The notes under the pieces: model-generated
Told to the model about the DNA's origin: nothing
Database searches by the model: none
The model's input: the letters and a program-made list of their open reading frames with translations, nothing else
Shown: one piece after another, positions 22,896 through 33,784 of the stretch
Position numbering within the stretch: position 1 is the first letter of the stretch
Layout of the letters: each line of letters begins with the position of its first letter
Origin: Triatoma infestans
Lineage: Eukaryota; Arthropoda; Insecta; Hemiptera; Reduviidae
Length of the DNA stretch: 64,000 bases
Assembly (NCBI GenBank): GCA_011037195.1
Contig: JAAEAF010006049.1
Span: 24,250 to 88,249, forward strand
Direction of reading: 5' to 3'
Translations under genes and position numbers: made by a program

Positions 22896-23340
22896 AAATA
22901 AACTTGATGGAAGTGTAAATATCTGATTTATTGTATCAATTTTAATACAAAACTATTTCGAGAAAACTGCAAAAATCTGGAAAAATAAACCTTTTAGTAT
23001 AAATGCCGTCCAAGTTGATGGGACTTCTTCAAATTCGGAATATTAGCGAACCGTTCAAGGGTTGTTATTATGGATAAAACTAATTAAATACTATTTTATT
23101 GAAATTGCAATTTAGAGAGAGAGAGGGAAATTAGAGTCATAACTTTGTTGTAACATTCTTTGGGAGGGAGTGGAATCGTGTAAAACTGAAAAAGCGTTCA
23201 GTAATGTCGTACTTTCAGTTGATGAATTCTGATGAAATCTTACTTTAGTTTCTCTGAAGTTTAAACGCAGCACAACAAGTTTGAACTTCCTGTTTCTATT
23301 TTCAGTTATAATGTTAAAAGGCAAGCGGTTTTTTGGCTTC
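22896..23340 (+). repeat. Repeat C copy, plus orientation, strongly diverged
   Basis: Keeps 'gaaaactgcaaaaatctgg', 'cttttagtataaatgcc', 'gcgttcagtaatgtcgtacttt' and 'tttgaacttcctgt' blocks in family order. Confidence 0.5.
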
Positions 23341-25545
23341 TCTTGATAAAGGTGGCAACGCTGTCGCGACTTGAGCTTGCGGTGCCCCTAGTTTTACTAA
23401 AGCAGGACAAGTTACTTGTAAGGATCTTAGCGCTTTGCAGTAAAGGAGTAAATTATTAAATTATCAATCAAAGTTTAAAAATCATTAAAAAATTTAATTT
23501 AATTATTTAAAAATTGTATAAATAGTCTAGTAATTAAACAACTAAATTGCTCAGCTAAAATAAATGGAGTCTAAAGTAAATCCACATAAAAATAGAGGGA
23601 AAAGAAGGCAAAGTTTAGCTGAAAGAAAGTGAAAATCTGATTGGTGGATAAGTAGACATGGAGTTAAGTGATTTATTTATTTTTAAAGCGCTTTAGACTA
23701 CACCGATCTAGGTCCTGGATTTCGCCGCACAAATTCTAGAATCTATCAATATTGTAGAAATTATTAAATTGGAACTCACAATCAAAAAAATATATATATA
23801 AACGCGATCTGTAAAAGATGTTGAAATAGATTTAGTTAGCATATCGGTAAACCTTCTAACTGCAAGCTGAAATCCTACGCTATAGGTTTACATAGATGTG
23901 CCTCAAGACACAGCGCTGTACAGAGCTGCCTATTCTAGTTGGAACGAAGTTAATAATGAAATACTATAATGAAATGTCCACCATCAGAGTTCGGCTTACA
24001 ATTTGCCAGACAAACTGATCCAGATAAACATTCCGACTGATTCAGTACAGCAGCCAAACCTAACAGTCATTGCCAAACCTCACAGTTCACACGCAGAACT
24101 AGAGATCTTGTAGCGCGATTAAGAAACAGAGATACTTAAAAAAAAAACTTGAAAGAAATCCTTCAGTGGGTCCTTCCCTCCTTCTTCCTGTCAAGCCGCT
24201 GCAACTTAGCTGGTCTAATGGAAAAGTAGAAAAAAAAACTGAACATAAAAAGGCCCCAGTATGATGTAACCAAAGAAAGCTAGTATCCGCTAAGAACAGA
24301 GAAAAATATAAAAAAAAAGTGAGATTTGCATTGAAAGAGCGTGAGATCAAAGGCTAGCGGTGAAAAAAAAACGTGGCATATTCCTTGGAAATCATAGGTT
24401 TAGGTACCTAAGAACTGCCAATGGCAGTGGCAGCGGTTTATATATTAATCATTATTTATAACACTACCCAGAATCTGTTCTTTAAGATCCACAATATCCT
24501 ACAATTTTGCCTCTCCTTCCAAGACATCCGCATTTAATTTAAATTCACTACCCCAGGATTCAAGGAAAAGCTAATATAATAAAGGTCGAATGCTAGAAAT
24601 AGCTCCAGTAGGCAAAAAAAACAAAAAACCAGTTATGAAATCAAAGATTATAAACTAAAGAAATCATTCAAAATTACAAGTTTCATGGTAGACTGTCAAA
24701 TCTGTTTTTTATTACATGCAACTATTTTTAACTCAAGGAAACATAATTTTTTTTTATTCAGGAGAGACGATTTGCATAGCTAACCCGAAGGACAAATCTA
24801 CATATCTAATTATTATAGTATTCAACAATTAAAAATTAATTTTAGTATCATTAAAATCTGCCATTATAATTTATGAATGAACATTGTCAAGTTTTATAGC
24901 CATTAAAGTTCAGTGGTAATTATTTATTTTTTTGTTTTGTATTTACAATTATAATTGAATTAATTGCATAAAGAATAGTTTAGAATTAATGATTTTTTAT
25001 ATAGAGGCATTTTTCTAGGATTATTCTTGAAGGAACGAAATAAAAGACCGAAACATTTGTTTTATCTTCGCCGAGCAAATTCATCATTTCAAACAGTTAA
25101 GGCACACCATTTTTTTCTGGACCGTCATAATGATTGGTAAATATTACAGTATAATAAGACAGCAATGAAATATGAAATTGAAGGCAAGCAAATTAAAACA
25201 ATACGTTCAAAATTTCATACGATAAGAATGAAAGATATCGATAGATAATTTTTTTTAATTTGGAAAATTCAAGGTTTCTATTTTTAAAAATCGAGGACGA
25301 ATTAGTAAAAAGTTCAGGTGCCAAAAAAAATAGTCGACAGGTGACCGTTTGACCGGTGACTTGTCAATGACGTCAATCTCCTGACATATGCTCAAAGAAC
25401 GGTAACTGCGTTTTTTTTCACAGAGCCTAATGGTATATTCAGTGAAGTAAGTCCACATGATATTATGGTAAATTTCAAAGTGTAACTCACATATAATGTT
25501 TATTTTTAAGCTTTTATAAATTTTATTTGTGTAAAAATAGTATAT
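23341..25545. other. Stretch without assignable gene
   Basis: A patch at about 24095-24350 reads in shifting forward frames as ARLRNRDT, KEILQWVLPSFFLSSRCNL and QYDVTKES, which looks like decayed coding sequence of an unrecognised protein. The rest is plain AT-rich sequence. Confidence 0.25.
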
Positions 25546-25547
25546 AT

Positions 25548-25875
25548 ATATATTTGTGTGTGTGTTTGTGAACAAAAAATCTCCAGCACAAAAAAATCAG
25601 TGGAAGTTGAAAAGTTCAAACTTAATATTCCGCAGTTTTTTAAAATCAAATTTTTTCATTGACAAATACCCGAAAATCTATAGACATATTACTTAATATT
25701 CCGTTTAGATAACATCATTGTATCCGATACGAAGTTTTGGCCACATCCTTCAACCTTTTGAGACTTTACTCAAAGGTTTTCGCAAGTAATTTCTTTTAAA
25801 TTTCGTATGCTATTTACTTACAAAAATGCTTATACTTGTGTTTGAAGCATTATCCCAGGAAAAATTGAAGGAGTA
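25548..25875 (-). repeat. Repeat C copy, minus orientation
   Basis: Contains the TGTGTG tract, 'aaaagttcaaacttaatattcc' and the first module ('cgtatgctatttacttac', 'aagcattatcccagg'). Confidence 0.65.
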
Positions 25876-25879
25876 GTTG

Positions 25880-25982
25880 CCAGGAACTGGTGTGGATGTA
25901 TCACCACTTTGTTATTTTATCCGCCGTAGCATACATATTTTTTTTATTAAAGACCGGTTTCGGATTTTCACCCATCATCACA
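25880..25982. repeat. Foldback element, family B, left half, split by the Helitron
   Basis: Matches the left arm at 8820-8880: TTATTTTATCCGCCGTAGCA, then GACCGGTTTCGGATTTTCAC and CCATCATCAC, after which the Helitron begins. The right half resumes at 28664. Here stem II of the minus-strand hammerhead-like motif reads GGGU with AUCC, still pairing through a G-U. Confidence 0.85.
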
Positions 25983-26340
25983 TCTATATATATAAAAATT
26001 CAGCATCCGTATGTTTGTGGCCGCAAAACTCGAAAAGTAGTCGATGGACTGACTTGAAATTTATTCACAATCACAACACCTTGATGCGACGACGACAAGT
26101 GGAGAGAGCTGATGTAACTGTAGTAGAGGGAGCACGAGCTCCCTTTATATATACGCAAAATTTCGCTCTCTCCTCCTCTACTTCACTAATCATCGTCGCA
26201 GCAAGGTGTTGTGATTGTGTCTTCCGCCACCCGCCGCTTACTTTCAGTATATGAAAAGGTATTTAAAAAAGTGTTTAAAGTGCAATAGATACATTTATAT
26301 ATTTTCTGTTATTATTCGATTAAGTTTACAATTTGTATAG

Positions 26341-27870
26341 CATGTCAACAAAAAATTGCATCTGTGAAGATACACAAGACTTAGAATGCCCAAATTGCGC
26401 GGAAACTTGGGAAGAACTCCAAGCCCGATCAGTATCGAGGATGACCACGACGCACCTCCAGCGAAACGTCCTCGAGTGGAGCTGATGAAACGAACTCTTT
26501 TCAGTCTCTGAAGTTTATTGAAGACGGAACTGTTTCTGAGAACTTTGAAACTGATACATATCCCAGATGTGTTGCAGGAGACGTCCATTTGTCTGATGGA
26601 ATCTACCAGTCAGATATCTGCGATATGGGAGACATTCCTGGAATTGTCTTGGGAATGTACAATGGAGGAAACGGACACCTCATACATCAAGCCATTCGTG
26701 GATTGTGTGGACGCGTCATTGTCCACCACATCTTATCCACGAAAAGAAATTTTAAGCTTGAAAGCTTTATTGAAGCTTAATCTTGAAATATTCCAAAAGA
26801 GGATCCGACCAACAATCAACCTCCGCCTTGAGGACCAATGCAAAAATGCCCATATCCACGTCATCCATGACTGTTCCTATTGTAACAGATCATGTCGATG
26901 CTGGATTATCAGGGCCATCAAAGGGCTCAGGAACAGCTGCTTCTTTAATAAAATTAAATTTGGAACCTCTGGACTTGCCAACTATACCTCGGAACATTGC
27001 GCCTATTTATCAGAATATATGCAGTTACCAGGGCGACAGTGTATTTGTCAAATCTTCCGAGGTATTGGATGGATCATTCACAATTTATCTATATTATATT
27101 TACCTAGTCTATTTTAACTGTAATATCAATAATATTGACGAATTCTATTTAATATTTATAGGATATCCAGAGGATTCCGAAAGACAAACGGTGGAAGTAT
27201 GCCACCAAAACGATGGAGATTGTGTTACAGGAGCAACAACATCAAGCTACAATCATTGCGTTGAACAAGTTCATGGAGGAAGCCGCCAAAATCGTAGATT
27301 CCGGAATGAATGTCCGGAATTCAGAAAACTTTAAAAAATGATAGACTTTCTCGAACTGAACTATGTTATACCGGAACACAATCTCACAAAATCTAACTTA
27401 TGGTTGAATAGTTGTTTTAAATATTATACAGATAGGGATTCAATATAACAAAAGGCATTAAAAATAGTTGACACTAAATTCAGTAAACTCAATTAGAATC
27501 AATTGTAAATTTAATAAAAAAAAAAATTTTGTATTTTATACAGACTTCCATGGAGACAATTATAATATGTCTTCCATGGAAGAATCTAAAGAATTTTTTT
27601 AAAAAACAATACAATAACGATTTGCTTAAAGGCAAAAACTTCTGTATTTTTTTGTAAAATTTATTAAACCGAACTAGCGGGGGAAAAAACTGTCTCTTAA
27701 TAAGAGGTCCACCATCTTGTGGCAAAACATACTTTTCAGTATGTTTATCAAAGTTAATGTTAAATAGTGGGTTTATAGCGAATACAGCAGCGCTTCTCAC
27801 AATTTCCATTACAGGATTGTCCAAGAAGAAACCTTTTAATATTTGACGAACCGAATGTTGTAATTGATAG
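26341..27870 (+). pseudogene. Endogenous densovirus-like NS1 remnant inside the Helitron
   Basis: Decayed viral replication protein sequence. The frame 26518-27117 contains HIHVIHDCSYC (26851-26883), which resembles the HUH nickase motif of parvoviral NS1. Further on, GPPSCGKT (27706-27729) is a Walker A loop of superfamily 3 helicase type, and an acidic FDEP motif (27842-27853) in the next frame lies where Walker B is expected. The order nickase then helicase matches NS1. All three forward frames are open for long overlapping stretches (26518-27117, 26589-26780, 26783-27334), as known for overlapping NS genes of some densoviruses. Frameshifts and stops between 27335 and 27800 break the helicase, and nothing follows the Walker B region. 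Bases 26341-26515 may be an upstream NS fragment. The genus is uncertain. Confidence 0.72.
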
Positions 27871-27989
27871 AAACGTTATATTTCTATATAAGAGTGTTTA
27901 TATATACTTTTTATTCCGAAGTTCCCACGGAAACGGGAAATTCCGAGCGTTTCGTGAGTTTGGCAGAAATAGACTGACGCAGACGCGCT

Positions 27990-28555
27990 GCGATCGTGGC
28001 GCGCTTTCTGTCGAAGATATTCTGCACAGAATACATCAAGAAACGCAATCATGGCTTGGATTTCACAGAAGAAATATACAATGAAGCGCTAATCTGCATT
28101 GAGGATCTTTGTCTTGCATTGTGTGGCAAGTTGTTGGCACTATTGAGAGTAACAGTACCGAATACGTTGATCAATGCAACATTCGAGAGAGAACTACTCA
28201 GAGAACAATCTTACACCAGAAATGACTTACAGGTACTTATCCAAGTAAATACACTGAAACTCCTTCAAGAACAAACATTTGATACCATCATACAAGCTGT
28301 GACCAACCAATCCGGTGGATTTACTTTTTGAACGCTCCAGGTGGAACTGGGAAAACGTTCTTAATTTCCTTAATCCTGGCTAAAATCCGTTCAAATGGCC
28401 ATATTGCGTTAGCACTTGCTTCTTCAGGTAATGCTGCTACGTTGATGGAAAGAGGTAGAACAGCGCATTCAGCTCTTAAAAACATTCTTTCAGTTAAACA
28501 TTTTTTCATTCTTTCCTTTCAGTTCATTGCAACGCAAAGTAGGGTATTAAATTGA
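27990..28555 (+). pseudogene. Helitron helicase (Pif1-type) fragment
   Basis: The frame 27996-28331 contains GLDFTEEIYNEAL, IEDLCLALCGK, NATFERELLREQSY and TIIQAVTNQSGGF, which precede the ATPase core in Helitron helicases. After a one-base shift near 28325, the next frame gives the Walker A loop NAPGGTGKTFL (28331-28363) and LALASSGNAATLMERGRTAH, typical of the Pif1 family. It then ends abruptly; the rest of the helicase is absent. In an intact element this domain unwinds DNA during rolling-circle transposition. Confidence 0.85.
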
Positions 28556-28663
28556 ATGATGTGTTTTCTTGTTGAATCTATGTTAACTATCATACTTCTA
28601 TTTACTTCCCTAATAATTAAAAATCACACTGAGCCACAGCTAAGCGTGGCCGGGTTTAGCTAG

Positions 28664-28915
28664 TACAATATACAAGATAACCTCCCGCACACACAATCAA
28701 CAAGCCAAAAAGTGTCGAGGTAACAGAAACACTGCGTTCTCTCTTACAGGAACTTGATAAATTTACTCTGACGATAGATGAAAATCCGAAACCGGTCAGG
28801 ACCAATATGCAGGATTATTCTTGAAGGATTATTTATCCTAGGACGGATAAAATACCAAATGTTATCCACCATTGCGGACCCATCCACACATTTAACATAT
28901 CATCACTTTAATTAC
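28664..28915. repeat. Foldback element, family B, right half, split by the Helitron
   Basis: Continues with a centre resembling the intact copy (AGGTAACAGAAACACTGCG against GTGTAACAGAAACATTACG at 8947-8965), then CTCTGACGATAGATGAAAAT and CCGAAACCGGTCAGGAC, and ends ACCATTGCGGACCCATCCAC as in the copy at 8815-9109. One stem II pair is lost here (AGAU with AUCC). Confidence 0.85.
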
Positions 28916-28979
28916 AATGTATGGTTTAGCCACTTGGTTAACATGGAGGTACAATAATAGCTAGATTTCCATGTTAAAC

Positions 28980-29862
28980 TTGGAATGATAAACTGAACAG
29001 ATTTTCACCGCATCATTTCTATTTAAAACCGACATTTCCGGGAAAAATTGATTTTCTCTGTTTATTATAAGATCTGTGACATTAAATTTCAAATTTTATT
29101 ATTCAATGTTATAGGCGCCCTCTTCTGGACATTGACTATATCACTTTAACTATCACCTCATGCACACGTATCCCTCCCTATTTCTTCCATATTTACGTAG
29201 GGCAAATAAGTAAACTAACAAGTTTATATATAAAATGTGCCAATAATAATGTATAGCGTGCACTAGGAGAAAGTCCTGTTTCTCACCAGATAGAGTGTTT
29301 CACGCTAGATTTTTTCACTTACTTTTAGATTTTGACCGGAAATACATATTTTGAGGACCGTTGAATACGAAAAAAATGTTTTTAGGAATGGTCTTTGTGT
29401 GTGTATTTTTTAACAAAATAACTCAAAAAACAAAAAAGTCGCAAGATCCTCAAACTAGGGTACTACACCACATCAGGCACGAAGATTTCGGACAATATCC
29501 ATCAACCGGAAGTGCGACTTTACTAAACCTTTTTTTTTCAATATACCGTGTTTTTTTTTGTTTTTTAGAAAACAGCTGCAACAATTTTCTTTAAACATCG
29601 TATACTAATCTACACACATAAATATCAATCTCTTTTTCTTTAAATATTTTGTCCGGAAAATGTCGTTTTTTGGCGGGGTTCTGGGGGTAAGAGTAGCGTT
29701 ATGCTTACTTTCAAAGTAGCACTTCCTTTATAATGTATGTTTGTATCACCAATATGGTATTTTATATTCATTAGAAACATTGCTATTATTGCAAATTTAA
29801 ACGCAATCGGTAAACCGGAAGTGTGACTATGCAGATATATTTTTCAGAAAAAACACTTGAAT
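28980..29862 (-). repeat. Repeat C copies, minus orientation
   Basis: Two partial copies in tandem. The first (28980-29300) has only the distal module with 'ttgattttctctg' and ends at 'gtttctcaccagatagagtg'. The second (29325-29862) runs from 'gattttgaccggaaatac' through 'caaccggaagtgcgactttac' and 'attttgtccggaaaatgtcg' to 'ggtaaaccggaagtgtgac', where a foldback follows. Confidence 0.75.
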
Positions 29863-30072
29863 TTCCGAGTCGAAACGGCGTCAGTGATTTGCTAAAAAAC
29901 GAGTTTCGCCCGTATTGCAATGGGCTTCATTATTCTACCAAGCCCTATTTCTATCAAGGTTCATTGCTACATCAGGTTCCAAGATGTACCAAGCCCAAAG
30001 AAGCTCATTGCAATATGGGCGAAACGTCGGTTTCCTAGCAAACCACTGACGCGGTCTCAACCTAGAAACTCA
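29863..30072. repeat. Foldback element, family D
   Basis: Inverted arms: GTCAGTGATTTGCTAAAAAA and TTTCGCCCGTATTGCAATGG on the left match the complement of CATTGCAATATGGGCGAAAC and TTTCCTAGCAAACCACTGAC on the right. The centre contains two short inverted pieces around CATTGCTACATCAGG. Only one copy in the window. It sits inside a repeat C copy. Confidence 0.8.
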
Positions 30073-30540
30073 AATGTTTTTCATGAAAATGACCGTGGAA
30101 TCCCAAAAGATCACAGATTTTTTTTTTTTTAAATTTTCACAAAAACGACTTCTGTGACTTTCTTTAATCTTGGAATGCTAAACAAACTGCGCTAACTGCG
30201 TAGATATTTATTTGATATATTTGTCCTTAAAAATTACTTTTGACGGTTTTTCTGTGAAATCTGCGATGTTAAATTTAAAATTATATACTTGGTGGCTGTG
30301 CAATGTTTTGGCATTATCTTTTGTAAACAGTGTAAACACATATAATTCCTACAGTGATTCATAATCCGGGCGGTCAACAGGCTATTTCTCCACCTCTACT
30401 CTACCCCTACAACCTGTATACGATTGTTAGGGCAGGTCAGTAAAAATGTCCAACTTTAAAGATATTCGTCGATTTCATAATTTATCAACAGCGGTAAGAG
30501 AAAGTCGTGTGGGAGTTACGCAATAGTTTTTTTTTTTTTT
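30073..30540 (-). repeat. Repeat C copy, minus orientation, with terminus
   Basis: Continues after the family D foldback with 'ctttaatcttggaatgctaaac' and ends at GGTAAGAGAAAGTCGTGTGG (30494-30513) plus a T tract. Confidence 0.75.
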
Positions 30541-30699
30541 ATTGAATTTATTCCTTATCTGTTAATTTTCTTTCCTGGTAAACCTTCCTATCCCGCTTAT
30601 CCGAGACATTTATATTGCACTGGAACGTAGAAATCTAGGGTAACATGTTATTACTAATTTAAATAAGTTGCACCTCCAAAATATTACTTTACTTTTAGT

Positions 30700-31590
30700 T
30701 TGGTCTTAATGTTTTTTAAGAAAATTGCATATACAAACACTCACACGATTTTCTCTTACCCCTGTTGATATATTTTATATTTTATATAAAATGGCAAATT
30801 TACTTTAAACTTCAAATTTTACTTATTTGTCCAGAACATAAATATTGAGGACATGGGAAAGTAACCCGAGCACTTAGGGAAGTGAAGAGCGCGCTAATAA
30901 CCTACAACCATCCTCATGTATTTGAAATTTAACGCGCAAAACTATGTAAAATCTGTTCTTGTTCTTTTTTTTTGTAATAGTATAAATAAAATTAATAGGT
31001 TTATATGTACACATTTATATGTTTAATAGAAGATTCCAAAAACCTCAAAAAACCTATTGTGCAAAGTTACACTTCCGGTTAACCTATTTTCTTCAAATTT
31101 GTAACTCTAGCAATACTTCTAATGTATATTAATATTGTAGAGGTGGCAGAACCATTAATTATATTGAAGTGGAACTTTAAGTAAAGTATAAAGTTACTCC
31201 CCCCCAGAACCCTCCTAAAAAAATCATTTTTCCCGGGAAAATGTTTCAAATAAAAGTGATTGGTATTTATATGTGTAGATAGTATATGACGTTTAAAGAA
31301 ACTCATTGAAGTCGTTTTCAAGAAAGAAAAAAAAACATTCAGTAACGTCGCACTTCCGGTTGATGAATTTTACTCGAAACTTTCGTGTCAGATGCGCTAG
31401 TTAGTACCTGAACGGTATATAACAAGTTTGAACTAACTGTGATTTTTCGTTGTTTTTTTTTGAGACATTTTGTTTTTGTATTCTGGGCAACCTGAAAACA
31501 TTATTTTCAGTGTAAACTCATTTTCCAAAATTTGACATAATCGCAATAGTTCCTCTAAATAGGAGTGAGAGAAAGTAAAAATTACCCATC
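30700..31590 (+). repeat. Repeat C copy, plus orientation, near complete
   Basis: Left end ACACTCACACGATTTTCTCTTA (about 30740), two modules (TTACACTTCCGGTTAACC at 31065-31082 and GTCGCACTTCCGGTTGATG at 31347-31365), the AATATTGTAGAGGTGGCAG block between them, and right end GAGTGAGAGAAAGTAAA (31562-31578). About 850 bp, one of the best copies for building a consensus. Confidence 0.85.
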
Positions 31591-32565
31591 TAAATTGAAC
31601 TGCTAATTTATTTAGGTAAAGTCAAAGTTGACAAATAAATAAATGATGCCGTTTCGGACATACAACGAGGGGAGGCAGGGAGAGAGAAGGCGATGGATTC
31701 TGTTAATGTGCCTGTAAAAAGGAAGCGATCGTGTGTTAAATTCTCTATTATATAATATGAATGTGTGTGCATGTGTGAATGTGTTAGCCCCGTGTGAATG
31801 CATGTGAAATACATTGAATGTGTCCCATTATAAAGAGGCTGACTAGTGCTGTGCGACTATCTAAGAGAGGGTAAGAGAAAGAGATATAGAGTAATTGAGT
31901 GAGATGAACGGATTACAATAGGTGACAAATGGATTTGAGAGTTGGCCGTAAAATGGGAGAGGACCGTACTATGACAGGGAATATGTATGTATGTTTGTAT
32001 TCGGTATATATACATATACATCGCGACATGGATTTTATACTAGCGTATAACAGCAATATTACCGCAGCAACCATTATATATACAGTTTTGTTAACTATGG
32101 AATATGATAGACTGTTTCCATAAACAATACTCACCATGTTAGTTTGAATGGTTACTAACCAACATTGTCCAGTAAATACCAACCATTCTGGTTGGTTGTT
32201 CTTGCTGTTGTTAAACAACGTCATACATCATCAACTATATCATAGTGGGAAAATGTTGACACCATAAACTGTCCTACATCACTATTTCAAGTGTTTCCCA
32301 CTCATCATCATCCATTAATCATAAAATCACTAACAGCAAAAAAAAAACCTTTACTAATTAAGTAGGCTATTAACATCTTAATTTTGAGTACAGTGCCCAT
32401 AGAAATTTTTAAAAAACAATCTATATAATGGAATTTTGATTCTGTACAAATTTCGCAGTAGTTTCTGAACTAAATCTGAAGTAGAATACCTAATTAGATA
32501 CAAAATAAAAGTTTACCAAAAATAGTCAAACAGAGAAAGTAATAACTCTCTTTATCTAACTTCTA
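31591..32565. other. Stretch without assignable gene
   Basis: TG-rich and GA-rich simple sequence at 31755-31900, with an overlapping pair of chance open frames. 32145-32225 has several AACCA / TGGTT inverted words. No gene recognised. Confidence 0.3.
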
Positions 32566-32569
32566 ATAA

Positions 32570-33075
32570 GGAAAGTATGTGAGCGACCATGGTTCCCAGA
32601 ACGGGTTCTCAGGCATAAGCGGTGGATTTAACTTTATGCTCACCATAAAGCCTGAGGCGGAACTAAGTTGGGCGATAATAAATGAACCTTTGGGTTTCGA
32701 TCATGGGAATCATAATAGAGACGAGCTTCGTGTCGGAGGCAACTATAGGGAGTCGGTGGTTGGAGTCTCAAAAAAGCTATAGGGAAAAATAACGGTCCCT
32801 GATTGAAGCAGAAAGTATAGACTCCAAGCGTATTCATTAAGGCGTTTATGAGGATAATGAATTATGCAGCACAAAAGCCCATACCTATGGATCCGCAATG
32901 GGTTTTTATAAAGCCTAATCGTAGAGTGCAAAAACCTTGGTGGGATGAAGAGCGTAATCGAGTGAAACAGGATTCGCTAGTGGCCTGGCAAAATTATAAA
33001 AAGTCTCCAACTTTGGAAAAATATGTCAACCTGAAGCGGAAATTAGCTTTATGCCGCCGTACCTATAGAATGAAC
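32570..33075 (+). mobile_element. LINE fragment, endonuclease end and linker
   Basis: The frame 32579-32782 reads AELSWAIINEPLGFDHGNHN, resembling the end of an APE-type endonuclease domain where an SDH motif would stand (here FDH). The frame 32848-33060 reads QKPWWDEERNRVKQDSLVAW, QNYKKSPTLEKYVNLKR and ALCRRTYR, the charged linker between endonuclease and reverse transcriptase seen in jockey- and R1-like elements. No reverse transcriptase follows; the fragment ends at a repeat C end. Confidence 0.7.
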
Positions 33076-33255
33076 ATTCTGCGATTTTTCGTTTTTGAGA
33101 TATGCTGTTCCACAGACACACACAGACCAATATCTAAAAACCACTTTATTGGACTCAGGGGACCCCAAAACGGATATATCCGGTGAAAACTCGATGTCGA
33201 AAATTTGACACGATTACAATACTTCCTCTTACTACGATTACAATACTTGCTCTTA
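33076..33255 (+). repeat. Repeat C right end, plus orientation
   Basis: Distal blocks 'attctgcgatttttcg', 'tggactcaggggacccc', 'ggtgaaaactcgatgtcg' and CGATTACAATACTTCCTCTT, the last repeated in tandem as CGATTACAATACTTGCTCTT. Confidence 0.8.
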
Positions 33256-33277
33256 GTGTTAGTGAGGGTATCGGAAC

Positions 33278-33450
33278 TATCTAGCATCTGAATAACAGAA
33301 TTTTTCAACATAAATGCAATGTATGTTTTATACTTAATGAACAAAAAAAAAACTTAAAATGTTGACTAAGTTACAATCTTTTAAATTAACTATCAGATTA
33401 ACAAACATAATTGATTCCGCATTCTTTGTATTAAGTTCTTGTTGCTAATT
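33278..33450 (+). repeat. First copy of a local duplication
   Basis: ACTATCTAGCATCTGAATAA is followed directly by GAATTTTTCAACATAAATGC and about 140 further bases that recur almost unchanged at 34072-34223. In the second copy the same two parts are separated by about 265 bases. Confidence 0.9.
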
Positions 33451-33462
33451 TGTAGGTAGAAT

Positions 33463-33660
33463 GTGCTAGATCGTTTAAGCGATGAATATTGCTTACAAAA
33501 ACTACATGAAGAATGCGCTAGATGTTGTGTCCCATTCTATACTTTTTACCTACATGTTTTTCTTTTTATTTACATCTGTGAATCTAAAGAACAGATCCTG
33601 AAGTTAAGCCGTTTTACTTTGCATCTGAAATATGAGTCTTATCTTCTCATTGAACCCTAA
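33463..33660 (+). other. Short open frame, not recognised
   Basis: 65 codons, starting at TTG or GTG-like codons and containing EYCLQKLHEECARCC. No domain is recognised. It follows the duplicated segment and may be chance. Confidence 0.15.
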
Positions 33661-33784
33661 GATATCAATAAATCCCCCTAGCTAAATTAAGTAAAAATAA
33701 ATACCTACCTTTTTGATTTAAAATCAGAACAAAACTAGACTTCTGAAAACGAGTAGATTTATTTCTTAACTCCTCTTTTCACCA

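Larger units (their letters stand above)
25983..28663 (+). mobile_element. Helitron, degenerate, carrying a densovirus-like sequence
   Basis: Rolling-circle DNA transposon of 2,681 bp. The 5' end is TCTATATATATAAAA, followed by CCGTATGTTTG and 'aaaagtagtcgatggactgacttg', as in many insect Helitrons. The 3' end is GCGTGGCCGGGTTTAGCTAG, with AGCTAA (28638-28643) pairing to TTAGCT (28656-28661) and a final CTAG. The flanking bases are A (25982) and T (28664), the A/T insertion typical of the superfamily, and no target duplication is present. The two flanks are the halves of one family B foldback, which independently supports both ends. Inside are a viral remnant (26341-27870) and a truncated helicase (27990-28555). 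The Rep domain and most of the helicase are missing, so it is non-autonomous. Confidence 0.9.

Noticed and set aside
25877..26254. 125-codon plus-strand frame as a gene
   Set aside because: It spans the junction of a foldback arm and the Helitron 5' end, so it cannot be an inherited coding sequence.
31608..31814. Overlapping minus-strand frames with histidine-rich peptide
   Set aside because: They are translations of TGTG-type simple sequence.
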